A stretch of DNA of 64,000 bases, from NCBI RefSeq assembly GCF_003481985.1, contig NZ_QUMD01000014.1, positions 19,811-83,810 of the forward strand. Direction: 5' to 3'. The notes under the pieces are model-generated. The model worked only from the letters and a program-made list of their open reading frames with translations, searched no databases and had not been told where the DNA came from. Below, in pieces: positions 33,339-41,203 of the stretch. How positions within the stretch are numbered: position 1 is the stretch's first letter; every line of letters starts with the position of its first letter. A program made the position numbers and the translations under genes. This DNA comes from Clostridium sp. OF09-36 (lineage in GTDB: Bacteria; Bacillota; Clostridia; Lachnospirales; Lachnospiraceae).

Positions 33339-34622
33339 TTAAGGAATCGGGATCAGGATTTTCAGCAGGTAAGTTCCATCCCCCTGATGGAAACTGCACT
33401 GTCCGTCGTATTTTTCAACGGCTTTTTTAATATTGGGAATACCAAAGCCATGTACGAAACGATCTTTCTTTGTGGTTCCCTCGGCTGGCCGTGTCCCCGG
33501 TAAGGTGTTGTTTTCCACCGTGATAATCAGCATATCCCGAACACGCTCGGCCTTGACAGTAACCAATCGTTGATCTTCCGGCAACCGTTCGCTGGCCTCC
33601 ATAGCGTTGTCGATGGCATTGCTGAAGATGGTGCTGATGTCCAACGGCTCTATGAAGTCCATACCCTTGAAATTAACCAAAGCCGAGAAATCAATCTGCT
33701 TTTCGCGGGCTTTTGCTGCCTTATCCTTTAGAATGATGTCAAGAAACTCGTTTCCTGTATGCACATAGTCCTCATAGTCTGCAATTTGAGAGCGGAGCGT
33801 TTCGGCCATCTGCCGGGTTTCTGCTGTATTCTGCCTGCTTTCCATGACAAGCAGGTGGTTTTTCAGGTCGTGGTAGATGGAACGGACACGTTCTTCTTCG
33901 ACAATGCGCTCCTTGTAATAATCCCGCTGTGTTTCCATCTGCTGTACTCGGTATGCTGTCTGCATGGAATCATAGATATAGGCTGCCAGATACATACAAC
34001 TGAAACTGGAAAAAATAGAAGCCCCACAGATGGGATAAACAATCACAGTATTTTCAGGCATAAAGTAGATAATTGTGAAGATTGCCACAAATGAGGCAAG
34101 AATCAGCATATCAATAATCAGCCATGTCTTTATGTTCAGATGGGACGGAATTTTTTCCAAAAACCTCCGCAAAACCAACCATGCACCGATCCAGAACAGT
34201 AACCGCAGCAAAAGGGACACCGTATGAATGGCTGTACTGGTGAGCATGAGTGTTGAGGATTGTAAAGCCTCCTCATAACTTGCTTGGGTTACGATTTTGA
34301 ATAATCGGCCCCCGGTGTCAAGCATTAAGTAGTTAATGGCAATGAGTGCCGGATAAAAAACAAGTATGACCGATAATTTCTCCATGAATGTCCCGCGATA
34401 AAACAGCAGAACATAGAGAAAAAACAACAACATCGTACCGAACAGACTTCCGGCATCATTGGAATAGATAATAGAATCAGCCAAATAGCCACAAACCAGA
34501 AACGCTATAACTTTCAGCACCACATTTTTGCGGAGAGGAAGAAAGGATTTCAGAATAAGAAAGAAAACCGCTGTATATCCCCATGCCAATAGAAAAGAGA
34601 GGATTTCAAAAAAGCGCATCAT
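33339..34622 (-). CDS. GHKL sensor histidine kinase (AgrC-like)
   Basis: This 427-residue membrane kinase has six or seven N-terminal helices (about 5-205), a short coiled coil, the phospho-acceptor segment SIYHDLKNHLLVME and a GHKL ATPase domain (N box FSNAIDNAMEA, G-type motif HGFGIPNIKKAVEKY). This is the AgrC/ComD-like form that often senses peptides. ATG 34622 overlaps the regulator stop (ATGA), with GGGGGATTTCTT upstream, so the pair is translationally coupled. It should phosphorylate the LytTR regulator and so set ABC transporter expression. Confidence 0.92.
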   Translation of the reverse strand: MMRFFEILSFLLAWGYTAVFFLILKSFLPLRKNVVLKVIAFLVCGYLADSIIYSNDAGSLFGTMLLFFLYVLLFYRGTFMEKLSVILVFYPALIAINYLMLDTGGRLFKIVTQASYEEALQSSTLMLTSTAIHTVSLLLRLLFWIGAWLVLRRFLEKIPSHLNIKTWLIIDMLILASFVAIFTIIYFMPENTVIVYPICGASIFSSFSCMYLAAYIYDSMQTAYRVQQMETQRDYYKERIVEEERVRSIYHDLKNHLLVMESRQNTAETRQMAETLRSQIADYEDYVHTGNEFLDIILKDKAAKAREKQIDFSALVNFKGMDFIEPLDISTIFSNAIDNAMEASERLPEDQRLVTVKAERVRDMLIITVENNTLPGTRPAEGTTKKDRFVHGFGIPNIKKAVEKYDGQCSFHQGDGTYLLKILIPIP

Positions 34623-35329
34623 AAGAAATCCCCCCAATAGTCCGTCAGCCGTTCCATAAATTCTTTCCGTTTGGGCTGGCTGATGGGAATGACCTCACCT
34701 GTAATCAATTCAATATCCAGCTTCTTGATGCCTTTCACATAGAACAGATTGACAATATAGCTGGTATGGCAGCGCACAAAGTCTTTGTCGCAAAGTTCCC
34801 GTTCCACCTCTTTCATGCTCTTATAGCAGATAATATTTTCCTGCTCGGTATGGAACATCAGATTGCGGTTATAGGTTTCAACGTATCGAATGGATTTCAG
34901 CGGCACCTTATATTTGCCGGTATCATTGGTAATCACCAGAGAAGGGATATCTTCTTTCTGGCTGCGCTCCACGAATTTGTCCATTTCTGATTTGAGCCGG
35001 GCATATTTCATGGGCTTAATGATGTAGTTCGTCGCATGGTATTTATATCCCTCAAGCCCATACTGTGTAAGAGTAGTCAGGAAAATAATACCCACGGTTT
35101 CGTTCATCTGCCGGATGCGCTCGGCAGCATGAAGTCCGTCTACCATCTTCATTTGAATATCAAGGAAAATCAGGTCTATGGTTGGATCGTATTTCTCGAT
35201 CAGCTCCATACCGTCATAGTACGGGGTAATCTTTATGTTCCGGCCTGTTTCCTTGCTGTATTGGTTCAGTAAGTCGGTCAAATACTGAACAAAGTCTTTT
35301 TCATCATCACAAATTGCTATATGCAGCAC
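34619..35329 (-). CDS. LytTR-family response regulator
   Basis: This 236-residue regulator has a receiver domain (CDDE at residues 7-10, phospho-Asp in IDLIFLDIQM, Lys in IIKPMKY) and a C-terminal LytTR DNA-binding domain (IRYVETYNRNLMFHTEQENI, then FVRCHTSYIVNLFYVKGI). It starts with GTG at 35329 after AGGTGATACA, 4 bases from the preceding small HTH gene. LytTR proteins bind direct repeats about 21 bp apart, which are present ahead of the ABC genes. Confidence 0.93.
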   Translation of the reverse strand: MLHIAICDDEKDFVQYLTDLLNQYSKETGRNIKITPYYDGMELIEKYDPTIDLIFLDIQMKMVDGLHAAERIRQMNETVGIIFLTTLTQYGLEGYKYHATNYIIKPMKYARLKSEMDKFVERSQKEDIPSLVITNDTGKYKVPLKSIRYVETYNRNLMFHTEQENIICYKSMKEVERELCDKDFVRCHTSYIVNLFYVKGIKKLDIELITGEVIPISQPKRKEFMERLTDYWGDFL

Positions 35330-35333
35330 TGTA

Positions 35334-35507
35334 TCACCTGCTTTCGTTATACCGTCTGTCCTTTGGCTTCTCTGCCTCCTTGGGGATCAGCCAGACACCG
35401 GCCATTTTGACAGCACCGGGGATGCGTCCATCGGTGCAGTAATAATTTATCTGACGGGACGAAACGCCCCATTTTTCGCTTGCCTCTTTGAGCGTCATGT
35501 AATCCAT
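35334..35507 (-). CDS. Small MerR/excisionase-like HTH protein
   Basis: This 57-residue DNA-binding protein starts MDYMTLKEASEKWGVSSRQI and continues YYCTDGRIPGAVKMAGVWLI, the pattern of a winged helix as in MerR-like and excisionase proteins. The start at 35507 follows AGAGGTGTGAAC. It leads the operon with the LytTR regulator and kinase, with 4 bases between. It may regulate the operon or be a relic of a recombination module. It is divergent from the XRE gene at 35678. Confidence 0.75.
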   Translation of the reverse strand: MDYMTLKEASEKWGVSSRQINYYCTDGRIPGAVKMAGVWLIPKEAEKPKDRRYNESR

Positions 35508-35677
35508 GTTCACACCTCTAACAATTTATTTTATTATATTTCATTTGCTCGAAGAATACAAGCCCGCAACCATGCTGTCAAAAAAGAAAAACGATATAAT
35601 CGTACATCTTGTCAGGCATAATAAGGTCATTCCATCATATAAACCGGAACAATACAATATTATTGAGGTGAACGATT

Positions 35678-36034
35678 ATGCCGATTGATGATTTAACTGC
35701 TTTAGGGCAAAAAATGCGGGAAGCCCGAAAGAATAAAGAGCTAACACAGCAGGAGCTATCTGATCTGAGCCATGTTTATGTAAAGCAAATCGCCAATATC
35801 GAAAAGGGGAAAATGAATCCCTCTTATTTGATTTTAAGAGCATTGGCAAAGGTCCTGCACATCTCTTTAGATACGCTTATAAATCCAGATATTTCTCTGG
35901 AAGATGAAGGTGTCAATCAGATGAAAATGCTTTATTCCACCTGTCCGCCAGAAATGCGTGACACCCTGTTACATCACACACAGGAAACGGTGAAAGAACT
36001 GACAGAGTTGTCCGAGAAATTTGAAACGAATTGA
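35678..36034 (+). CDS. XRE-family regulator at the cargo/transfer boundary
   Basis: This 118-residue helix-turn-helix protein (MREARKNKELTQQELSDLSH, then VKQIANIEKGKMNPSYLIL) has a helical C-terminal half. It starts after GAGGTGAACGATT, much like the XRE gene at 15962. The two share fold, length and the IEKGxxNPSY motif, and stand near either end of the cargo. It probably regulates the leftward LytTR operon or transfer genes. A terminator overlaps its stop. Confidence 0.85.
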   Translation: MPIDDLTALGQKMREARKNKELTQQELSDLSHVYVKQIANIEKGKMNPSYLILRALAKVLHISLDTLINPDISLEDEGVNQMKMLYSTCPPEMRDTLLHHTQETVKELTELSEKFETN

Positions 36035-36071
36035 GCCAGTGAGTGAAATTTAACGATTCTCTCACTGGTTC
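36033..36071 (+). terminator. Terminator of the XRE gene
   Basis: GAGCCAGTGAG (36033-36043) pairs with CTCACTGGTTC (36061-36071; G-U at one end) and is followed by TTTTCATTTT on the plus strand. Confidence 0.8.
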
Positions 36072-36256
36072 TTTTCATTTTCGGAGAAAAGAGGCAAGCA
36101 ATGCCTGTGTTAATACACACAGGCCCGCAGAGAAGAAAATCCCTCCGTGATTTTCCTCTCCGCTTGCTTGTTGAGGGCAGCGCCCCCAAGCCCCTTTGAA
36201 CACAGAATTTCATTCTGTGGCTGCGCGTTCTGCGAACGCTTTTGACCAGGACCAGC
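36072..36256. other. Noncoding region beside the relaxase with hairpins
   Basis: No gene is supported here. CACAGAAT (36201-36208) and ATTCTGTG (36212-36219) form a tight hairpin, and a GC-rich block (GAGGGCAGCGCCCCC at about 36173) is partly self-complementary. The region lies directly downstream of the ICE relaxase. An origin of transfer or a terminator of the transfer operon are both possible; I see no known nick motif. Confidence 0.35.
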
Positions 36257-37672
36257 TTACCGCTGGCCGTGGTCTTTTTCTTTTTCAACATCCTGTTCTA
36301 CCTCCATTTTCAGCACTCGATCTACATTTGCCTTTGCCCTTAAAAGCTCCCGCATTTCCTCACGGGAACGCCGGTACTCGGCATAGGTCTTTTTCTTTTC
36401 TTCCAGCAATTTCGCGTACTCCGTCTGCAACTCTTTGACCTTGGGAATCTTCTTGACTCCCATCTCATCAAAGGCATTCTTAGCAGCCTGGTGGAGCAGA
36501 ATTTCTTCCTCATGTTCCCCCCGGAATTTCTTAGAGTAACCCGCCTTGCGGTATGCCACATAGACCTCACGGGTCTTGGCATAATTTACGATGTGAGTAC
36601 GCAGAACAGCGATCTCTGCCATGCGCTTTTCAGCCGCTTTGATCTGCGCCGAAAGTTCATTGTGATGTGCCGTGGCAGCCGTAGCCTTTTCTTCCAAAAC
36701 CGCATACTCCAGCAGGTTATGCTCTGACAGGTAATTCATGGTCTGCGCCATTTGCTTCAGATTGAAAACTTTGGCCCATCGAGCATAGCCAGCACCCTTT
36801 CCGGCCTGCAATTTTGCCTGAATGTCCACCAGCAGATTGACCTTGGGCGGCTCCGGCTGCACGGCGGAATTTTTACGGGGCGTATGCCGTTTTTCACCGG
36901 CCAGCACCGCACGGATTTCTGCTTCACTGTACCCGGCCCCCAGCTTGTCATCCATGCGGGCTACATTCTTCCAGCCGGGAGCTTTGAGCCGGATTGCTTT
37001 CCCGCGCCGAGATACTTCGCAGCCCATTTCTGTAAGCAGTTTCAACAGCGCATCAAAGTCCGCCGGTTTCTGCTCCAGCGCTCGGTCAATCATCACCCGT
37101 AGCTGTTCCCGATGGGAGGGATTGGCCTGTTCGCCCAGCCACTTGTTGTAGCTTTTTCCGTGGGGTTTCGGGTCCTCCACAATGGACAATCCGTTCTCGA
37201 TACAGATGGTATCGCTCAAGCGTCGGACGGCTCTGGTGCTGCCCCAAAAGTTGCGGAACTTTCGGTCACAATCTGCATTGACCGCCGACCAGATGATGTG
37301 ATTATGAACGTGCGATTTGTCTATGTGGGTGCAGACCACAAAGGCGTGATTGCCCTTGGTGAACCGCTTGGCAAATTCCACGCCCAGGCGGTTGGCTTCC
37401 TCCGGTGTGATTTCACCGGGTTTGAATGACTGGCGCACATGGTAAGCGATCACATCGTCCGCCCCGCGCACCCGCCCGGTGACGGAGATATACTGCCGCT
37501 TCGCCAGAAGGAACTCTGCATCGGCGGTCCGGCTGTCACAGCCATAGCCGGTAATTAGTTTTCCGTTGTCGGTCTTTTGCGGATTTGCCACATAATCAAT
37601 GATGTCGCTGATTGCTCGGCTCTCAGTGCGCCCCTTGCCGATATGCAGGGGCATGATGCGTGTGGTTGCCAT
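36257..37672 (-). CDS. Tn1549-type relaxase/mobilization nuclease
   Basis: This 471-residue relaxase is of the MobP/VirD2-like type (Relaxase domain) found in Tn1549 and related ICEs. The metal-binding three-His motif is HVHNHIIWSAVN near residue 120; the catalytic Tyr is probably in IIDYVANPQKT. A long coiled coil fills about 320-460. It should nick the ICE oriT with the MobC protein encoded at 40055. It differs in family from the MobV relaxase at 1799, so two separate transfer initiations are encoded. The ATG follows AGAAAGGAGGCCCTTCT. Confidence 0.92.
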   Translation of the reverse strand: MATTRIMPLHIGKGRTESRAISDIIDYVANPQKTDNGKLITGYGCDSRTADAEFLLAKRQYISVTGRVRGADDVIAYHVRQSFKPGEITPEEANRLGVEFAKRFTKGNHAFVVCTHIDKSHVHNHIIWSAVNADCDRKFRNFWGSTRAVRRLSDTICIENGLSIVEDPKPHGKSYNKWLGEQANPSHREQLRVMIDRALEQKPADFDALLKLLTEMGCEVSRRGKAIRLKAPGWKNVARMDDKLGAGYSEAEIRAVLAGEKRHTPRKNSAVQPEPPKVNLLVDIQAKLQAGKGAGYARWAKVFNLKQMAQTMNYLSEHNLLEYAVLEEKATAATAHHNELSAQIKAAEKRMAEIAVLRTHIVNYAKTREVYVAYRKAGYSKKFRGEHEEEILLHQAAKNAFDEMGVKKIPKVKELQTEYAKLLEEKKKTYAEYRRSREEMRELLRAKANVDRVLKMEVEQDVEKEKDHGQR

Positions 37673-37726
37673 AGAAGGGCCTCCTTTCTAAAAAAGAAAC
37701 GGCCTGCATGATGCAGACCGCTTTTG

Positions 37727-38035
37727 CTATTCTATAAAATCGTCCTCGATGTCCTCTAACCGCTTCGGAGGAAACCTCATCTCGTATTGTTCTTTTGCCA
37801 GTGCACGAACTTCCGGGCGCTTATCTTTCATTCGGTTTTTCAGCCAGGAAATCTGCTCCTTTGATAACCGCCAAGGGAGATTCAGTAAGCGGTTTACCGT
37901 CATTTGCTCCGCTTGTTTCTCCGGCGATAAAGAAGCACAGGATTTACAGATGTGCGCCGCATGACCTTTGCCGGAAAATTTTTCGTTAGCCTTATATTCT
38001 CCGCAGACTTTACAATAATGTCCATGCTTCTTCAT
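37727..38035 (-). CDS. Zinc-ribbon protein of the ICE
   Basis: This 102-residue protein has four N-terminal cysteines in two pairs (YCKVCGEY and HICKSCASL), a probable zinc ribbon, and a charged helical rest (LPWRLSKEQISWLKNRMKDK). It overlaps the AbiEii stop by 4 bases (ATGA type), so it is translated from the same message as the AbiE pair. Its function is unknown; a nucleic-acid-binding role is likely from the ribbon. Confidence 0.7.
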   Translation of the reverse strand: MKKHGHYCKVCGEYKANEKFSGKGHAAHICKSCASLSPEKQAEQMTVNRLLNLPWRLSKEQISWLKNRMKDKRPEVRALAKEQYEMRFPPKRLEDIEDDFIE

Positions 38036-38886
38036 AGGCTCGATTCCTTTTCACTGAGCGCATATAAACTGCGAACCGCCCCCATGATGATGTTCCACTC
38101 CAGATCTGCCGCATAGGAAAATTTTTTACGGTACGATTCCCAAAGTTTCTGCATCACCGGACTATTTTCCACTTCTTCAAAAACTTCGGCAGCTTCTGCA
38201 AGATGTTGTTCTGTCCCGCGTTTGTGGGCAGTGGCCCGCAGCGCATCATGGAGCGTCTGCCGGTTCAATGTGTTCCCGTGGAGCTGATCCAGAATATAAA
38301 TGTCATAGAAATCTCTCATGCGGGTGTTGGTGGTGGTTCTGGTGATGATTGTTTCCAGCTTTTCAGCCAGAACGGTTTCCAGATTGTATGCCCAAATGTC
38401 AATGGAGCGATCTTCCAGCATCAGCTTGAAAGAGTAGCGTACCTCCCTTGGGGTAATGGCATCCCCTGTGGAAATGTCAATCTTCAAAGGTGTCACCACA
38501 CCGTCAAAGGTTGTAGTCATGCTGACCCGAATCCCAGGATACTCCGCTTCATCCATAATCTCTGAAATGCTTTTCAGCTGAAATTTGACGCCATCATCAA
38601 TCGGTACACTCACAATAGCAGAAATCAGGTTCTCGATGTCCTCTACATTAACATTGGCTCCTTTTACAGTAGCGTCCAAGTCCATCGTGGAACGGGCATC
38701 CAGTCCAACCATTGCCGCTACCAGCATCCCGCCTTTCAGAATAAATTTATCACGATATTCAGAAAGGGAAATACGCTCCAGAAAACGCTCCATCATATAG
38801 TTTCGCATTAAAAGCTGTGCATCCGCAGATTTTTCTCTGGAAAGATTGCGAATCAAATCTTTTAGCTGCCTTGCTGTTTTTATCAT
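38032..38886 (-). CDS. abiEii: AbiEii-type toxin (nucleotidyltransferase)
   Basis: This 284-residue protein has the nucleotidyltransferase fold of AbiEii/AbiGii toxins: KGGMLVAAMVG, then RSTMDLDATVKG with the catalytic acidic pair, then later PLKIDISTGD and the Lys-containing ETVLAEKLETIITR. In the type IV AbiE system the toxin blocks growth on phage infection, and relatives modify tRNA. It overlaps the antitoxin gene by 4 bases. Length is normal. It would act as a stabilising addiction or phage-defence unit of the ICE. Confidence 0.9.
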   Translation of the reverse strand: MIKTARQLKDLIRNLSREKSADAQLLMRNYMMERFLERISLSEYRDKFILKGGMLVAAMVGLDARSTMDLDATVKGANVNVEDIENLISAIVSVPIDDGVKFQLKSISEIMDEAEYPGIRVSMTTTFDGVVTPLKIDISTGDAITPREVRYSFKLMLEDRSIDIWAYNLETVLAEKLETIITRTTTNTRMRDFYDIYILDQLHGNTLNRQTLHDALRATAHKRGTEQHLAEAAEVFEEVENSPVMQKLWESYRKKFSYAADLEWNIIMGAVRSLYALSEKESSL

Positions 38887-39491
38887 AAAAGCACCTCCAA
38901 ATACTGCCGTAAAATTTTTTCAACCCGGAACATACCGGCATACCGCATCAAAGTCCGCAGATCCTTGTCCTTTCTTCTGGCATACATTTTTAGCGCTCCT
39001 TGAAAAGTCTGTGTCTCCATGTTGTTCCGGCTGCGGAGCAGATCGCAGATGGTGCGCTCCATATCATAGATAGGAACCGTATGCCCAAAAGGTGTTTGGC
39101 CAGTTGTCAACCCTACCTCATATAGTTCTGGTTTGATGGTGTAAACAGAAAGCCCCTCTGCCTTTAAGCGAGTGGTGCTGTACCCTCTGCGCACCGTGAT
39201 AGCGTATGGAGATGGTTCCCGGTCTGTCAGGTCATGGAAAAATAGCGCCGATTCATGGGAAAATACTGCCTGACCACATCGCAGATGTAACAGAAACATC
39301 GCATCAATCCAGGTGTCCTCGGAGACATAAATTCCGTGAGCAACCTGCTGAAGATTTTTCTCTTTGACATATTCATAAAAAATGGGTTTTACAATTCCGC
39401 TGGCGATTACCTGTGCGGTTTGCAGCATCCCATCATGCTCGGTCAGAAGTCTGTCTAACTGCTCAAACCGTTCTGATTTGGTCACATTCAT
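38883..39491 (-). CDS. abiEi: AbiEi-type antitoxin
   Basis: This 202-residue antitoxin has an N-terminal winged helix (RFEQLDRLLTEHDGMLQTAQ, then YEYVKEKNLQQVAHGIYV) and a C-terminal domain (HESALFFHDLTDREP, then VPIYDMERTICDLLRSRN). AbiEi counteracts AbiEii and represses its own promoter by binding inverted repeats. ATG 39491 follows AAAGGAAGTG. A suitable operator surrounds its -10 box. Confidence 0.9.
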   Translation of the reverse strand: MNVTKSERFEQLDRLLTEHDGMLQTAQVIASGIVKPIFYEYVKEKNLQQVAHGIYVSEDTWIDAMFLLHLRCGQAVFSHESALFFHDLTDREPSPYAITVRRGYSTTRLKAEGLSVYTIKPELYEVGLTTGQTPFGHTVPIYDMERTICDLLRSRNNMETQTFQGALKMYARRKDKDLRTLMRYAGMFRVEKILRQYLEVLL

Positions 39492-39501
39492 CACTTCCTT
39501 T

Positions 39502-39531
39502 CGTGCTACTATTATACACGAATGTGGCACG
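39502..39531 (-). promoter_or_regulatory. abiE promoter within an inverted repeat
   Basis: CGTGC (39502-39506) and GCACG (39527-39531) flank the minus-strand -10 TATAAT (39516-39511). Outer bases extend the symmetry partly (TTCC/GGAA). Autorepression by AbiEi at inverted repeats is known for AbiE systems. Confidence 0.55.
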
Positions 39532-39587
39532 GAAGTAAATATAGCAATTTAACAGACACTGTCTGGCATTTTTTGTGACCGCGCATT

Positions 39588-39899
39588 TTATCCATAAACC
39601 AAATCCTGAATGGCAAACTTCAAGTCCTGCACCTTGCCCAGCAGCCAGATGGCAGCCATCGGCAGACCATAGGGACTAATAAGGAATGCCATCACCAGCA
39701 GGATAATGCCGTTTTGCAGGGAACAGATCAGCAGAACCGCCACACCCAACAGTGCAACCATCATGCTGATAAGCCCCAGCACCAGACCGGAGACATAGAC
39801 GATCCCCACACAAATCCAAACGAACAGGGTCAGCGCCAGAATCACCGGAACCATCACGATCTTCAACAGCAGTTTCAACAAAAATACCAATGCCCTCAT
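39588..39899 (-). CDS. CD1845-like membrane protein of the ICE
   Basis: This 103-residue hydrophobic protein has three predicted membrane helices (VFLLKLLLKIVMVPVILALT, then VYVSGLVLGLISMMVALLGV, then IILLVMAFLISPYG). It resembles the small CD1845-type proteins of Tn1549-family elements. ATG 39899 follows GAGGAGGCATAACA, which rules out the longer frame upstream. It may be an accessory part of the transfer apparatus; its role is unknown. Confidence 0.75.
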   Translation of the reverse strand: MRALVFLLKLLLKIVMVPVILALTLFVWICVGIVYVSGLVLGLISMMVALLGVAVLLICSLQNGIILLVMAFLISPYGLPMAAIWLLGKVQDLKFAIQDLVYG

Positions 39900-40054
39900 T
39901 GTTATGCCTCCTCTCAAAATCACAGTTCCTGTTCCTGATTCCATTATCCCTGTCTCACAGCCAAAAGGCAAGGATACGGGCAAAAAGAAAAAGCGGAGGA
40001 AGGCGCGGCGAAGAAACGCCATTCCTCCCTCCGCAAATGGGGTATTTGTCCCGG

Positions 40055-40393
40055 TTACGAAAGTTTGGAGAGTTGCGTCAGTATCTCTTTAACTCCGTCC
40101 CATAACTGTTCCTGCCGCTGGGATATATCCTCCAAATCGACATCATAAATCCGCCCGGTCTCATGCACCTTGCGGGTCAGCTGGTTTAAGTTGTTGCTGC
40201 TCCGGCGCAGCAGGGATACCAGTTCTTTCAGTTCCGGCAAATCCAGCTGCACCACATAGCCGTCCACAGCCATTTTCCGCAGATAGGCGCTCAAATTCTC
40301 TGTCCCGTATTGCTGCATCTTTTGATGGATCAGCTCCAGTTCTTCTGCGGACACCCAAAACAAAACCGGAACATCCCGCTTGCGCTTTGCCAT
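40055..40393 (-). CDS. mobC: MobC-like relaxosome protein
   Basis: This 112-residue protein has a ribbon-helix-helix-type N-terminus (VLFWVSAEELELIHQKMQQY, then NLSAYLRKMAVDGYVVQL) and a helical tail with ELVSLLRRSSNNLNQLTRKV, the conserved MobC motif. It binds oriT and helps the relaxase nick DNA. Here it is separated from the relaxase by the AbiE cassette and two small genes, so a cassette has probably been inserted between the pair. It starts 2 bases after the upstream gene. Confidence 0.85.
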   Translation of the reverse strand: MAKRKRDVPVLFWVSAEELELIHQKMQQYGTENLSAYLRKMAVDGYVVQLDLPELKELVSLLRRSSNNLNQLTRKVHETGRIYDVDLEDISQRQEQLWDGVKEILTQLSKLS

Positions 40394-40395
40394 GG

Positions 40396-41202
40396 TTATC
40401 TCTCCGGCTCCCGTTTTTTCGGGGCGGCAGACTTATGGGCGGGCAGCTCCTGTTTGAGCTTTTGCAGGACAGAACTTTTCTGCTGTTCTTGAGCAACTTT
40501 TCGGAACTGTCTGGTGAACAGATCGGTCAGACCGGGATTGACCCCATCCACAACCAGATAGGCACAGTGGCGGGAAGCATCGCTGTCCTCCGGCATGGGA
40601 ATGGTTTTTGCCCAGGCTTTATTGTCCTGAGAGATACGCCCGTCATGGTTCTTGTGCTGGATGGTGTTGGCAAGAATAAACTGTACCCGTTCTGTCCCGA
40701 ACTTTTCCTGCACATCTTTGACCGCCGCCTCCGTATCCAGCCGGTTCTCTGCATAGTGGGCGCTGATGGTCTGCTCAATGGCTTCTTTGCAGGCGCTGTT
40801 TGCCTGATACGAACGGTTATATTGTGCCATCTCTCCATGCTCGGACGCATAGGCGGCAGAATGGGGGTAGAGAGGGGCAGTTCGTAATTCTTCCTGCGCC
40901 CTGCACACATCGTCGGCACGGCTTTCAATGCTGTCCCGGATCACATCCATATAGCCGGTCTCCAGCTTTTCAAAATAGCGGTACACATCTGCCAGCGGAG
41001 AGGGCGATTCCAAAAGTGCCTGAGCCTGGGTGTCGGTCAACTCCAGTTCCTCCATTGCCATCACGATGTCCTCGCGGATGGTGTACTCATAGGCATGGTT
41101 TAAGACTTCTTCCGGGGGCTGGCTTTTCAGCCAGTCCCGGAACTTGTCCTGTTCGGCAGCCATCTTTTCATAAAGGGCTGTATTCAGATCGTTAGTATTC
41201 AT
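40396..41202 (-). CDS. DUF3848/DUF3849 protein
   Basis: This 268-residue soluble protein has two parts often found in Tn1549-like elements. DUF3848-like residues 1-90 start MNTNDLNTALYEKMAAEQDK. The DUF3849-like part (about 105-215) begins PLYPHSAAYASEHGEMAQYN and includes VQFILANTIQHKNHDGRISQ. Function is unknown. ATG 41202 lies at the end of the giant helicase gene, whose stop is at 41204; the two are cotranscribed. Confidence 0.8.
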   Translation of the reverse strand: MNTNDLNTALYEKMAAEQDKFRDWLKSQPPEEVLNHAYEYTIREDIVMAMEELELTDTQAQALLESPSPLADVYRYFEKLETGYMDVIRDSIESRADDVCRAQEELRTAPLYPHSAAYASEHGEMAQYNRSYQANSACKEAIEQTISAHYAENRLDTEAAVKDVQEKFGTERVQFILANTIQHKNHDGRISQDNKAWAKTIPMPEDSDASRHCAYLVVDGVNPGLTDLFTRQFRKVAQEQQKSSVLQKLKQELPAHKSAAPKKREPER

Positions 41203-41203
41203 G

